From Solimicrobium sp043758755 (GTDB lineage Bacteria > Pseudomonadota > Gammaproteobacteria > Burkholderiales > Burkholderiaceae_D), in contig JAYVMW010000058.1 in NCBI GenBank assembly GCA_043758755.1, positions 1 through 64,000 on the forward strand: a stretch of 64,000 nt of DNA. The letters run 5' to 3'. The translations under genes and the position numbers were made by a program. Under the pieces are notes generated by a model. That model saw only the letters and a list, made by a program, of their open reading frames with translations. It made no database searches and had not been told where the DNA came from. The first letter of the stretch is position 1. Every line of letters starts with the position of its first letter. Below, in pieces: positions 51,500 to 60,100 of the stretch.

Positions 51500-51524
51500 A
51501 CCCGGGTCCTGAAGGTACCGGGTT
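51499..51524. terminator. Bidirectional hairpin between GGDEF remnant and kinase
   Basis: AACCCGG (51499-51505) pairs with CCGGGTT (51518-51524) across 12 nt between two convergent reading frames. Confidence 0.45.
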
Positions 51525-53675
51525 TCAATCCTGCGAGCTTTCCAGTGGCAACAGCACCGTCACGAGCGTGCCGCATGCTGACTCCGCGATATCGATGCTG
51601 CCGCCCAGATAGCGGGCCCGCTCGCCCATCCCGGCGATTCCCCATGATTTGAACTGGTGGACTTTTTTCATATCGATACCACTGCCGTTGTCCTCGACTT
51701 CCATTTTGATGAATTGGTGTTCGGTACTTATTCGCACCGTTACTTCAGTGGCCTGGGAATGAAGGGTGACGTTGCTCAGGGTTTCCTGCAAAATGCGGAA
51801 TAGCGCCGAGCGCAGTTCTGGAGCCGGTGCATGGTGTTCCAGAGTCGGTTCGATAAAAAAATTACAGATGATACCGGTGTTTTTGGCGCTTTTCCCCGCA
51901 TACCATTCGAGTGCCGACCAGATGCCGAGATTGTCGAGAACGCTGGGTCGCAGTTCCAGAATGACATTGCGCACCGTATCAAACGAGGCATCCAGCAACT
52001 CGCATGCTTGTGTCAAACGCGGGTTTTTGGCAATGCCGTTGCGCTGATCCTGATCCATCAATACGGATAAATTTGCTTTGGCAGCAGTCAGTCGGGTGCC
52101 CAGTTCGTCGTGAATGACCTGCGCAGTGCGGCTGCGTTCCTGTTCCTTCTTGCGATGCCCATACTCCAGCAAATCACGCAGAGTTTCCTGTGAGGCCTGC
52201 AGCGCCCGTTCGGCGAGTTTAACGCTGGTGATATCGGTATGGCTGATCACTACTTTGCCATAGCTGGTTTGCATCGGCGTGACACTCATGTGGAACCAGC
52301 GTTCAGCGTTGGCGGATTCACACGGGTAGGACAGGTTAAAGCCGGGACTGGTTCCTGCCATGACTGATTTAATGCCCTCGTATACCTGCGGCACGTTGCT
52401 GTTTTTGCAGACTGCAAGATAATTCGCACCAACCTGCACCTGATTGGGCACAGCGCCGTTGGGGAAACAGTTTTGTTTGGCAAAATCCAGCCAGGACTGA
52501 TTGACTTTCATGATCGTGCCTTCCTGGTCCAGAACTGCAATTTCAGCTTCGACTGAATTGAGCGTGGCGATATTGAATGCCTCGCTGTCGCGCAGGGCCT
52601 GCTCGGCAAGCATGCGATTGGTCTGATCTCTGACAATGACGGTAAACAATTTTTGGCCGCCGACGCTCACCTGGGAAATGGTCGCCTCGCCTGGAAATTC
52701 CCGGCCATCCGCGCGCAGTCCGACTATTGCTCTGGGATTGCCCTGATGGCGCAAAGAAATTCCCGAGCTGTCAAATTCCTGCAGATGACTGTGATGATCG
52801 TGCCGAAACCGTTTTGGAATAAATCTGTCTATGGAGTGGCCAATTGCCTCGGATTCTGCTATGCCATACATGCTGCACGCGGCCGGGTTGAACAACTGAA
52901 TGACAGAATTTTCATCGATTGTGATGATGGCATCCATGGCCGAATCAATTACTGCGTGCAGCCGTCTGTCGACATAGTGCCGTGCGCTGCGCAAGGTCAG
53001 AGCGCTGGTAGTCATGGACAGCAGCAGCGCCAAGAGGCCGGTGGTAATGATACCTTCCAGGAGGTGGTGCTGATCAACCTCGTTTTCCTGCAGTTGCCGA
53101 TCCCGGATCTGCTGCTGTTCCAGTAAAAGTTTCGCGATGTCGGCCCGCAATGCATCCATTAACTGCCTGTCGTTGCCATTCATCACCAGTGCAATTGCCG
53201 AGGCGGATTCACGCCTGCGCTTCATGTCGATGGTGGCAGCCAGTTCGGCCAGTTTGGCGTTGGTCAGCTGTTCGATTTGATCAAGCAGTTTTTGGGTGGA
53301 CAGCGGTCCGGGATGGGTACGCAATTCGCTGATTCGCCGCATCAAAGTGTCCCGAACGGTATTGTAGGGCGCCAGATAGGTCTCGTCGCCGGTCAGCAGG
53401 TAACCGCGCTGACCGGTTTCGGCGTCTTTTAATGAAGACAGAAGATCGATGATGTTGTCGATCTGTTGACGAGTCTGCACGCGCTCCTGGCTCAGGTGGC
53501 TGAGCTGCTCGAAGGAGCCCAGTGACAGGGCCACGGCACCGATTACCATGGCCGCAGTGCTCAGCAGCAGCAGGATTGTGCGCCGACTGACTCTGAAACG
53601 TGCACCGTGACTGCGACTGGTCAAGAGCCTGCCTATCAGGCCGGTTTCAGCTGTTTCAGTCAGCATGATCCGCAT
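51525..53675 (-). CDS. Orphan CHASE3/PAS histidine kinase (HisKA_3)
   Basis: A 716-aa kinase: membrane helix (about 30-52), periplasmic CHASE3 domain (KDAETGQRGYLLTGDETYLAPYN is the hallmark), second helix (about 205-225), PAS (about 235-355), second PAS-like domain (about 365-485), HisKA_3 with VIHDELGTRLTAAKANL and an HATPase (DNGSGIDM; WGIAGMGERARYLGG). No response regulator is adjacent. Its PAS-to-C-terminus half closely parallels the kinase at 27812-29914, so it may signal to that NarL-type regulator. An FNR box lies 213 bp upstream. Confidence 0.9.
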   Translation of the reverse strand: MRIMLTETAETGLIGRLLTSRSHGARFRVSRRTILLLLSTAAMVIGAVALSLGSFEQLSHLSQERVQTRQQIDNIIDLLSSLKDAETGQRGYLLTGDETYLAPYNTVRDTLMRRISELRTHPGPLSTQKLLDQIEQLTNAKLAELAATIDMKRRRESASAIALVMNGNDRQLMDALRADIAKLLLEQQQIRDRQLQENEVDQHHLLEGIITTGLLALLLSMTTSALTLRSARHYVDRRLHAVIDSAMDAIITIDENSVIQLFNPAACSMYGIAESEAIGHSIDRFIPKRFRHDHHSHLQEFDSSGISLRHQGNPRAIVGLRADGREFPGEATISQVSVGGQKLFTVIVRDQTNRMLAEQALRDSEAFNIATLNSVEAEIAVLDQEGTIMKVNQSWLDFAKQNCFPNGAVPNQVQVGANYLAVCKNSNVPQVYEGIKSVMAGTSPGFNLSYPCESANAERWFHMSVTPMQTSYGKVVISHTDITSVKLAERALQASQETLRDLLEYGHRKKEQERSRTAQVIHDELGTRLTAAKANLSVLMDQDQRNGIAKNPRLTQACELLDASFDTVRNVILELRPSVLDNLGIWSALEWYAGKSAKNTGIICNFFIEPTLEHHAPAPELRSALFRILQETLSNVTLHSQATEVTVRISTEHQFIKMEVEDNGSGIDMKKVHQFKSWGIAGMGERARYLGGSIDIAESACGTLVTVLLPLESSQD

Positions 53676-53887
53676 TCAGACTGCGGTCGGATGAGACCGG
53701 CAGTGGCAAGGTCCGACGTCAGCTTCGCCGCTACCGGGATGCAATTGGGCAGATATGCAGCTTTCATGACAAGGTCTCTTTGGAAATCCAGTTGCTCTGT
53801 TGTGACAGGATCCGGCCGGCTGATGCACCGAATCACGCCGTTGGGCTGCTTAGAATTTCACTGTATACAGATTGGTATCTCATATTT

Positions 53888-53901
53888 TTGATTTTCATCA
53901 A
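53888..53901. promoter_or_regulatory. Perfect FNR box between orphan kinase and thiolase genes
   Basis: TTGAT-TTTC-ATCAA, embedded in longer symmetric T/A tracts. A leftward TATACA (minus strand, 53862-53867) lies 20 bp away, so a class II promoter towards the kinase is possible. Rightward only poor hexamers (TTCCAT) are found at that distance. It could still act on the thiolase operon from a distance. Nothing else is apparent in 53676-54064. Confidence 0.7.
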
Positions 53902-54064
53902 AAACATGCCCATTTTCATTATTTCCATTTAGCAACGTAATTCATCCGATCCGGGCGATGCCAGCCGTTCAACCAGCCTGATCCATCATTGACAGCCATC
54001 AAATCCGCACCTTTCAATCCTCCTAGAATCAGTCCAATGTAAGCCTACTTAAAGTAAAGGAACC

Positions 54065-55312
54065 ATGATGAGTAAAGTCAGCATAATTGGTGCATACAAC
54101 ACCGAGTTCGGTAACTTTGTGACTAAAGACAAACTCTCCGGACTGATGACCGACACCAGAACCTATTACGACCTTCTGATCGACGCAGGGCGAGGTGCCA
54201 TTCTTGACTCCGGACTGGAAGCCAAAGACATCGACGCCGTGTATATTGGCTCCTGTTCACCGGCGTCATTCCTGAATCAGGAGCATGTCGCGCCGATAGC
54301 CGCCGAGATTGACCCTGCGCTGCGCTTCAAACCGATGTCGCGTTGCGAGTGCGCCTGTGCTTCCTCGTCGGTTGCCCTGTACAACGCGCTGTATGCGGTT
54401 GAAGCAGGGCGCGCCCGTCATGTGCTGGTAATCGGTGTGGAAAAAATGAATCTGCTTCCCACAGCACAAATGACCCATGTGCTGGCCTGCTGTTCGCACT
54501 GGCCCAGCGAGGGGTCCAAAGGCTGGAGTTTCCCGATGCTGTTTGCCGCGTATGCCAAGGGCTACCAGGCCCAATACAAAATTCCCGACGGCGAGCTGGA
54601 ACGCATGCTGTGGACCGTCGGTGCCCTGTGCTACAAAAACGGTATGGAGAATCCGCTGGCGCACGTGCGCAACGGACCAGCCAGCGTCGAAGCCATCATG
54701 AAACTGAACCAGTTGGATGAACGCGGCAAATGCAAGAACATGATGATTGCCGAACCGCTGCGCCTGCACGACTGTTCGCTGGTTTCCGACGGCGCTGCGG
54801 CCGTGGTGATCACGCCTACCGCCAACGTCAGCAACCGGCACCGCGCGGTGGAGATTGCCGGTATCGGCCATTCGGTTGAGCGGTTGGCCGAGAATGTTCG
54901 TCCCAATATGTACGAATTAATGGCCGGCAAAGATGCCGTGGCCAAGGCATACCGGGAAGCCGGCATCAGCGCTGCCGATGTGGATCTGGCCGAAGTACAC
55001 GACTGTTTTACGATTAACCAGATCATGTCGACTGAAACGCTGGGGCTGTCCAAAGACGGCCAGGCCGGTTTTGATTATCTCGACGGTCGCTTCACGCGCG
55101 ACGACCGGGTGGCGGTCAATCTGTCCGGCGGTCTGAAATCCAAAGGGCATCCGGTGGGTGCGACCGGTGCTTCCATGCACGCGCTGATATACAAGCAGCT
55201 CATCGGCGAGCCCATCGGAGTGAAGGCCAACCGGGCCGATATTGGCGTGGTGTTCAATGTCGGTGGTTCAGCGGTCACCAACTGTGTCACCGTGCTGAGG
55301 AAACTGACATGA
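54065..55312 (+). CDS. Thiolase-family acyl-CoA acetyltransferase
   Basis: A 415-aa SCP-x-like thiolase. The nucleophile lies in CECACASSSVALYNAL (the Cys of ACASSS, about residue 99), the second active-site segment is DLAEVHDCFT, and the C-terminal block is LKSKGHPVGATGASMHAL with a His. The closing GGSAVTNCVTVLRK supplies the last catalytic Cys. It makes or cleaves 3-ketoacyl-CoA, substrate length unknown. AAAGG precedes two in-frame ATGs (54065, 54068). The stop overlaps the next small gene (ATGA). Confidence 0.88.
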   Translation: MMSKVSIIGAYNTEFGNFVTKDKLSGLMTDTRTYYDLLIDAGRGAILDSGLEAKDIDAVYIGSCSPASFLNQEHVAPIAAEIDPALRFKPMSRCECACASSSVALYNALYAVEAGRARHVLVIGVEKMNLLPTAQMTHVLACCSHWPSEGSKGWSFPMLFAAYAKGYQAQYKIPDGELERMLWTVGALCYKNGMENPLAHVRNGPASVEAIMKLNQLDERGKCKNMMIAEPLRLHDCSLVSDGAAAVVITPTANVSNRHRAVEIAGIGHSVERLAENVRPNMYELMAGKDAVAKAYREAGISAADVDLAEVHDCFTINQIMSTETLGLSKDGQAGFDYLDGRFTRDDRVAVNLSGGLKSKGHPVGATGASMHALIYKQLIGEPIGVKANRADIGVVFNVGGSAVTNCVTVLRKLT

Positions 55313-55620
55313 ATACGTTTTTTTACAATGACAGCCAGTTTCTGATTGAAAAATGCGATGACAGCTGGAACATCTCCAGAGTATTGTCGGACGGCAGTTT
55401 TGCTGTAGTTGGCGCCGGACTGTTTGAAGGATTGGCGCCGGCCGAGGCACAGCAGAAGTCACTGGCTCTGGTTAAAGCGCTGTGTCCTGTCGGTGTAAAA
55501 ATTGTCGGGCCGGACGTCTCGCACGCCAATACGGTTGGCGATCTGCGCATCGTTGGGCCCAATGTGAATCACCCGAATTTCATTTACTGGGACAAAGACA
55601 GCAGTTCTTTGGCCAGATAA
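55309..55620 (+). CDS. Small protein of unknown function in thiolase-SDR operon
   Basis: A 103-aa protein starting at an ATGA overlap with the thiolase stop and followed 15 bp later by the SDR gene, so it is a true operon member. Notable features are an N-terminal beta-rich half, an APAEAQQKSLALVKALCPVG helix, and a repeated VGPDVSHANTVGD / VGPNVNHPNFI motif. I cannot assign a family. It might act as an accessory subunit of the thiolase. Confidence 0.7.
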   Translation: MNTFFYNDSQFLIEKCDDSWNISRVLSDGSFAVVGAGLFEGLAPAEAQQKSLALVKALCPVGVKIVGPDVSHANTVGDLRIVGPNVNHPNFIYWDKDSSSLAR

Positions 55621-55635
55621 CCAGGGGTACATAAA

Positions 55636-56430
55636 ATGGAAATTAAAAACAGCGTATTTCTGGTCACCGGTGGCACCAGCGGTATCGGTGAAACGGTCGC
55701 CAGATATTTTGCTTCACTCGGTGCCAGGGTAGCCGTGGTCGGCCGCAAACAGGAAGCCATTGACCGGGTGGTAGCGAGCATCAAAGCCTCCGGCGGTGCC
55801 GTAATCGGAATTCAGGGCAACGTCACCAGTGAAGCCGACACGGCAAAGTTTGTCAGGGCCACCGTGGCGGCCTTCGGGCAGATCAATGTGGCCGTGTGCG
55901 CTGCCGGGATCATCAGCGACGGCACCATGCTCACTCTGGACAAGGAGACCGGCAAGGTGTCGCGCAAATTAAGTTATGACAAATGGCAGAACGTGATCGA
56001 CGGCGACCTGACCGGCACATTTCTGACGCTACGCGACGCGGCCGAAGCGATGGTCAATGGCGGCTGGGACGGACTGCTGGTGCCAATTTCTTCAGTCAAC
56101 AAAATCGGTCAGATTGGTCAGCTCAATTATTCGTCCGCCAAAGCCGCAGTGGCACTCATGCCCAAGATTATTGTTGGTGAATTCATGATGAGGGGCATCA
56201 AGAACATCCGCTGTGTTGGCGTCGCGCCTGGCTATACCGCCACGCCTATGCTGACCGGCATGAATCAGGAAGCGTTGCAGGCGATTCTGGCTGACGTGCC
56301 TCTCGGGCGCCTGATTGATGCCAACGAGATTGCAGCGCTCATCGGTCATTGCGTGGTCAATGGTGCGTTGAATGCCACGACCATTGAAATCACTGGTGGT
56401 CTGTGCAATGCCGGCGGGATCGCAAAGTAG
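55636..56430 (+). CDS. Short-chain dehydrogenase/reductase (3-oxoacyl reductase-like)
   Basis: A 264-aa classical SDR: NAD(P)-binding TGGTSGIG (residues 10-17), an NNAG equivalent CAAGIIS, and catalytic Ser/Tyr/Lys in ISSVNKIGQIGQLNYSSAK. The GRKQEA segment after the second strand suggests NADP use. Next to a thiolase it probably reduces the 3-ketoacyl-CoA product, analogous to PhaA/PhaB or to anaerobic redox balancing (inference). The 321-bp gap after it (56431-56751) holds a weak hairpin and a half-conserved FNR-like box (56658-56671). Confidence 0.88.
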   Translation: MEIKNSVFLVTGGTSGIGETVARYFASLGARVAVVGRKQEAIDRVVASIKASGGAVIGIQGNVTSEADTAKFVRATVAAFGQINVAVCAAGIISDGTMLTLDKETGKVSRKLSYDKWQNVIDGDLTGTFLTLRDAAEAMVNGGWDGLLVPISSVNKIGQIGQLNYSSAKAAVALMPKIIVGEFMMRGIKNIRCVGVAPGYTATPMLTGMNQEALQAILADVPLGRLIDANEIAALIGHCVVNGALNATTIEITGGLCNAGGIAK

Positions 56431-56751
56431 GTCAATTACCGGCTGTACTGCACGCCGGCACCTTGCAGTCAGTTAGCGTACTGCGCAAATACATCCAGAA
56501 AGTCAACACTCGGTTCTGACTTTCAGGATGTTGTTCTGTTGTTTAATCAAATCTCTTCCTGATGCCTCGTACTGCGCAATAAATTTCCGCGGGAAAAGAT
56601 TATTCCATATCGGGGTTTTTAAGATGAACCTGCCAATTTGATCAAACCGTTTTGCTTTTATTCGAGATCAAAAATGACAACGATGCGAAAGGCACACTGA
56701 TACATAACGGCACACGACTCCAAACAGTGCTGAACATTCAGGGGAGTTGCA

Positions 56752-58191
56752 ATGAATAACACTTTGGGTCAGTTGCTGATTCGCGAACGCATCATTTCAG
56801 CAAGTCAGCTGAATGCTTCGCTCGAGCAGCAGCGCGCCACAGGTCAGCGCCTCGGTGAAGCGATGGTTGAGTTGGGTTTCATCTCCGCCGCTGATCTGAT
56901 TCGCTTTTTCGAAAGTACTCCGCCAACCCCGCGCAATGTCGCTCAATGTGGGCTGTCCGAAACGTTTCTGATCGATCTGCTGCTCAAGGTGGCATTTTTC
57001 CACGGTCAGGCATTCACGTTGCACGACATGTCGCACCGGCTCTGTCTGCCGGTAGCAGTGGTGGATGAGTTGGCCGAGCTGGCCAAAACCGATCGTCTGG
57101 TAGCGGTCCGCAGTGGTGGCAGCTACAGCCGCATGAGTTATGTGTTTGCCCTGACCGACATGGGGATCGAGCGTGCCCAGAATGCGCTGCTGATTTCGCA
57201 ATATGCCGGCGCCGCCCCGGTACCACTTCCTGCCTATCAACTTATGGTGGCACATCAAAGTGTCCGGCAGGTGAGTGTTGACGCGACTGTCATCAAGAAT
57301 GCGCTGAGTCAACTGGTGGTCAGCGATGAGTTGATCGCACAGCTCGGGCCAGCCTTCAATTCCGGCCGCTCTATCTTTCTGTATGGTCCGCCTGGCACCG
57401 GTAAGTCGGCCATTGCCGAAGCGCTTGGCAATGCTCTTGAGGGCAGCGTGTTTGTGCCGTATGCCGTAGAGGTCGACCATCAGGTCATTCGCCTGTTTGA
57501 TCCAGCCATTCATCACGGCATCCACGCCAATGATCCTGCCAAGGGGTCGCTGGATATCGACGCGGCCGTCAAGCACGATCCGCGCTGGGTTATCTGCCGG
57601 CGCCCGGTGGTTCTGGTCGGCGGCGAACTGGGTATCAACGGGTTGGATCTGGAATACGACACCGGCGCAAAATTCTACGAAGCACCGCCACACATGAAGG
57701 CGGCCAATGGTGTCTTTATTCTCGATGACTTTGGTCGTCAACGCGTGCCGCCTCAGCAGTTGCTCAATCGCTGGATCGTGCCATTGGAGCGCGGGACGGA
57801 TTTTCTTGAATTGCATACCGGTAAAAAACTGGAAGTTCCGTTTGATCAAATCACGGTGTTCTGCACCAATCTCAAGCCAGGTGATCTGGTTGATGAAGCC
57901 TTTTTGCGGCGCATTCGCCACAAGATCGAAATCAGGCACCAGAGCGAGGCGCAATTCCTCGAGATTCTGCGCCGCGTTTGCGTGGTCAACGGCATCGAAT
58001 ACGTAGAGTCCGCCGCGCACTATCTGGTTGAGGAGTACTACCGGAAAGTGCCACGGCCGTTTGTCGGCAGCCACCCGCGCGATCTGGTCGATCAAATCAT
58101 CGACCGGGCCCGTTATGCCAAAGTAAAACCCGGCTTGACCGCAGAGGCGATTGATGCCGCAGCGGCAAACTATTTCGTCACGATGCACTGA
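56752..58191 (+). CDS. AAA+ ATPase with GspE N-terminal domain, Tad-associated
   Basis: A 479-aa protein. Residues 1-65 are a type II/IV secretion ATPase N-terminal domain (LGQLLIRERIISASQLNASLEQQ). Then come a helical linker and a MoxR/Cdc48-like AAA+ module with Walker A YGPPGTGKSAIAEAL (about residues 211-225), sensor-like FILDDFGRQR and an arginine-rich C-terminal lid (FLRRIRHKIEIRH). It is not a canonical pilus assembly ATPase. It sits upstream of flp, so a role in pilus regulation or assembly is inferred from position only. GGGGAG precedes the ATG. Confidence 0.8.
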   Translation: MNNTLGQLLIRERIISASQLNASLEQQRATGQRLGEAMVELGFISAADLIRFFESTPPTPRNVAQCGLSETFLIDLLLKVAFFHGQAFTLHDMSHRLCLPVAVVDELAELAKTDRLVAVRSGGSYSRMSYVFALTDMGIERAQNALLISQYAGAAPVPLPAYQLMVAHQSVRQVSVDATVIKNALSQLVVSDELIAQLGPAFNSGRSIFLYGPPGTGKSAIAEALGNALEGSVFVPYAVEVDHQVIRLFDPAIHHGIHANDPAKGSLDIDAAVKHDPRWVICRRPVVLVGGELGINGLDLEYDTGAKFYEAPPHMKAANGVFILDDFGRQRVPPQQLLNRWIVPLERGTDFLELHTGKKLEVPFDQITVFCTNLKPGDLVDEAFLRRIRHKIEIRHQSEAQFLEILRRVCVVNGIEYVESAAHYLVEEYYRKVPRPFVGSHPRDLVDQIIDRARYAKVKPGLTAEAIDAAAANYFVTMH

Positions 58192-58315
58192 CGCTAAACA
58201 TGTGCATCACAGGTACCGAAATGGGTCGTTCGATTTTGTCGCTGATTGACCGATCTGTTTAAACCCAGCGGCATATTTTTATAGCTTTCTTTGTTCAACT
58301 CTTAAGGAGAATGTC

Positions 58316-58495
58316 ATGAGTACCATCGTAACCAGTATTAAAAAATTTATGCGCGAAGAAGACGGTGTAACTGCCATCGAGTATGGTTTGATCGCTTCGC
58401 TGGTAGCACTTGGAATTCTGGTTGGCGCAGCCCTGTTGGGAACCAACCTGAACTCCATGTTTACGTTTATTGCCGGCAAATTGAAAACATCCTGA
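58316..58495 (+). CDS. flp: Flp-type pilin
   Basis: A 59-aa prepilin. It has a short basic leader (MSTIVTSIKKFMREEDG), the cleavage site G|VTAIEYGLIA with the essential Glu5 and Tyr6 of Flp pilins, and a single hydrophobic helix (SLVALGILVGAALLG). It is the structural subunit of the Tad pilus, processed by the peptidase encoded next. AAGGAGA lies 5 nt before the ATG. A long hairpin follows, which usually raises pilin mRNA over the downstream genes. Confidence 0.93.
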   Translation: MSTIVTSIKKFMREEDGVTAIEYGLIASLVALGILVGAALLGTNLNSMFTFIAGKLKTS

Positions 58496-58506
58496 TCGGG
58501 TTCGGG

Positions 58507-58547
58507 CCCGGCAGGCAGTGCAGCAGTGTTCAGTGCTGCCGGCCGGG
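58507..58547 (+). terminator. Nested stem-loop after the pilin gene
   Basis: CCCGGC (58507-58512) pairs with GCCGGG (58542-58547), and GGCAG (58514-58518) with CTGCC (58536-58540). There is no U-tract. A partial terminator or 3' stabiliser separating abundant flp mRNA from the assembly genes is likely. Confidence 0.55.
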
Positions 58548-58645
58548 ATCGGCGACCATGAATGAAGGTTTGCCATTGTTTGCATCTTTCACTGTAAATC
58601 GATAGCGCAATCCTGAACCGGATCGTGCTCGAAAGCAGAATAACT

Positions 58646-59173
58646 ATGAATTACGTTTCATTATTTGCACTCGTGTCGCTGTTGTTGCTGGCGTCGATAT
58701 TTGACTTCCGCTCACGCCGCATCCCCAATGCGTTGGTGTTCATTGGCGCCGGTAGCGGTCTGGTATTGCGTATCTGGAGCGAGGGTATTGCCGGGATGCT
58801 GGATTCCGTAGAGGGACTGACGCTGGGGATAGCATTTTTACTGCCGTTCTACATTTTGCGTACCGTCGGTGCCGGTGACGTCAAGCTCATGGGAGCGGTT
58901 GGCAGCTTTCTTGGTCCGCAGGATATGTTCGGCGCGGTGCTGTGCAGTTTTGCAGCGGGTGGATTGCTGGCGTTAGCCGCCAGCGCCTGGTCGGGTACCT
59001 TGCGCAAGCTGGCCATTAATCTCAAGGGTATTTTTGTCGGCGGCATGCTCGATGTGGGGCAGTATCGAATGCCTTCGTTGCGTGTCGGCGCTGAATCAGT
59101 TGGTAGCCTGCCGTATGCAATTGCGATCACCGCAGGGGTGATCAGCTGGATTTATTTCGGAACAAGTCATTGA
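58646..59173 (+). CDS. cpaA: Tad prepilin peptidase (TadV/CpaA)
   Basis: A 175-aa inner-membrane aspartyl peptidase. The catalytic Asp residues are in IFDFRSRRIPN (about residue 20) and GAGDVKLMG (GxGD, about residue 75). It has five to six helices and no methyltransferase domain, as usual for TadV. It processes the Flp pilin and pseudopilins. A GTG at 58625 also opens the frame. The ATG at 58646 gives the normal N terminus. Confidence 0.92.
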   Translation: MNYVSLFALVSLLLLASIFDFRSRRIPNALVFIGAGSGLVLRIWSEGIAGMLDSVEGLTLGIAFLLPFYILRTVGAGDVKLMGAVGSFLGPQDMFGAVLCSFAAGGLLALAASAWSGTLRKLAINLKGIFVGGMLDVGQYRMPSLRVGAESVGSLPYAIAITAGVISWIYFGTSH

Positions 59174-59213
59174 TTTTGGTTACTGAAACTTTATAAACGT
59201 CTGGAGAAGAGCA

Positions 59214-60068
59214 ATGAAAAACGCCAGAGCATTTGGAATGATCGGTATCTCAGTCGTATTGGGGATTGCCGCCGTATTGATGGCCTGGCGCATGGTCGAG
59301 CAAAAAGCCCGCGTCGATACCATCACAGTGGTCGTGGCCACGAAAAACATGGACCTCGGCACGCGCCTGACGCCTGAGGTACTTCAGGCGATCCAATGGC
59401 CAAAGGACAGCAAGCCGGATGGCGCCTTCGCTACAACTGATGCCCTGCTCAAGGACCCGCAGTCGCTTGAGCCGCGGGTGATTCGCGTCAGCATGCAACG
59501 TGGTGAACCGGTGCTTGAATCGAAACTCGCGCCACTTGGCACCCGTGGTGGCATGTCGGCCGTGATTGCACCGGGTAAACGCGCCATCACCGTTCGCGTC
59601 AATGATGTGGTCGGTGTGGCTGGCTTTGCGTTGCCGGGTAACTTTGTCGACGTTGTCGTTAATACGCAGGACGACAACATCAAACCGGGCGATCGGGAGC
59701 GCAGCATTTCAAAAATCGTGCTTGAACATATGTTGGTGCTGGCTGTGGCGCAGGAGGCCGGGCGCGATGATGAAACGAAACCGAAGGTCGTCAACGCCGT
59801 GACCCTCGAAGCAACGCCGGAGGAAGCGGAAAAACTGGATCTGGCCCGCAGCGTCGGCACTCTGTCGCTGGTCTTGCGTAACCAGATTGACCCGGGTGCG
59901 GTCACCACCGCCGGTGCTACCAAGGACTCACTGCTTCAGCTGCATCCGGCCAAGGCCGCGGTGCCGGCAGTTGCTGCGAAAGTCGTCGCACCCCGTGCGC
60001 CGGTGAGCGCGCCACAGGACTGCGTTGACGTATTCAGCGGAGTTCAGAGAACCCGTGAATGCTTTTAA
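59214..60068 (+). CDS. cpaB: Flp pilus assembly protein CpaB/RcpC
   Basis: A 284-aa protein with an N-terminal membrane helix, a SAF domain (VVVATKNMDLGTRLTPEVLQAIQWP) and the CpaB core (GKRAITVRVNDVVGVAGFALPGNFVDVVVN). CpaB lies in the periplasm beside the secretin and may gate it. GGAGAAGAG precedes the ATG. cpaC follows after 32 bp. Confidence 0.93.
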   Translation: MKNARAFGMIGISVVLGIAAVLMAWRMVEQKARVDTITVVVATKNMDLGTRLTPEVLQAIQWPKDSKPDGAFATTDALLKDPQSLEPRVIRVSMQRGEPVLESKLAPLGTRGGMSAVIAPGKRAITVRVNDVVGVAGFALPGNFVDVVVNTQDDNIKPGDRERSISKIVLEHMLVLAVAQEAGRDDETKPKVVNAVTLEATPEEAEKLDLARSVGTLSLVLRNQIDPGAVTTAGATKDSLLQLHPAKAAVPAVAAKVVAPRAPVSAPQDCVDVFSGVQRTRECF

Positions 60069-60100
60069 GCGTATGAACCTTGATTAAGGGAGTACAAGAA

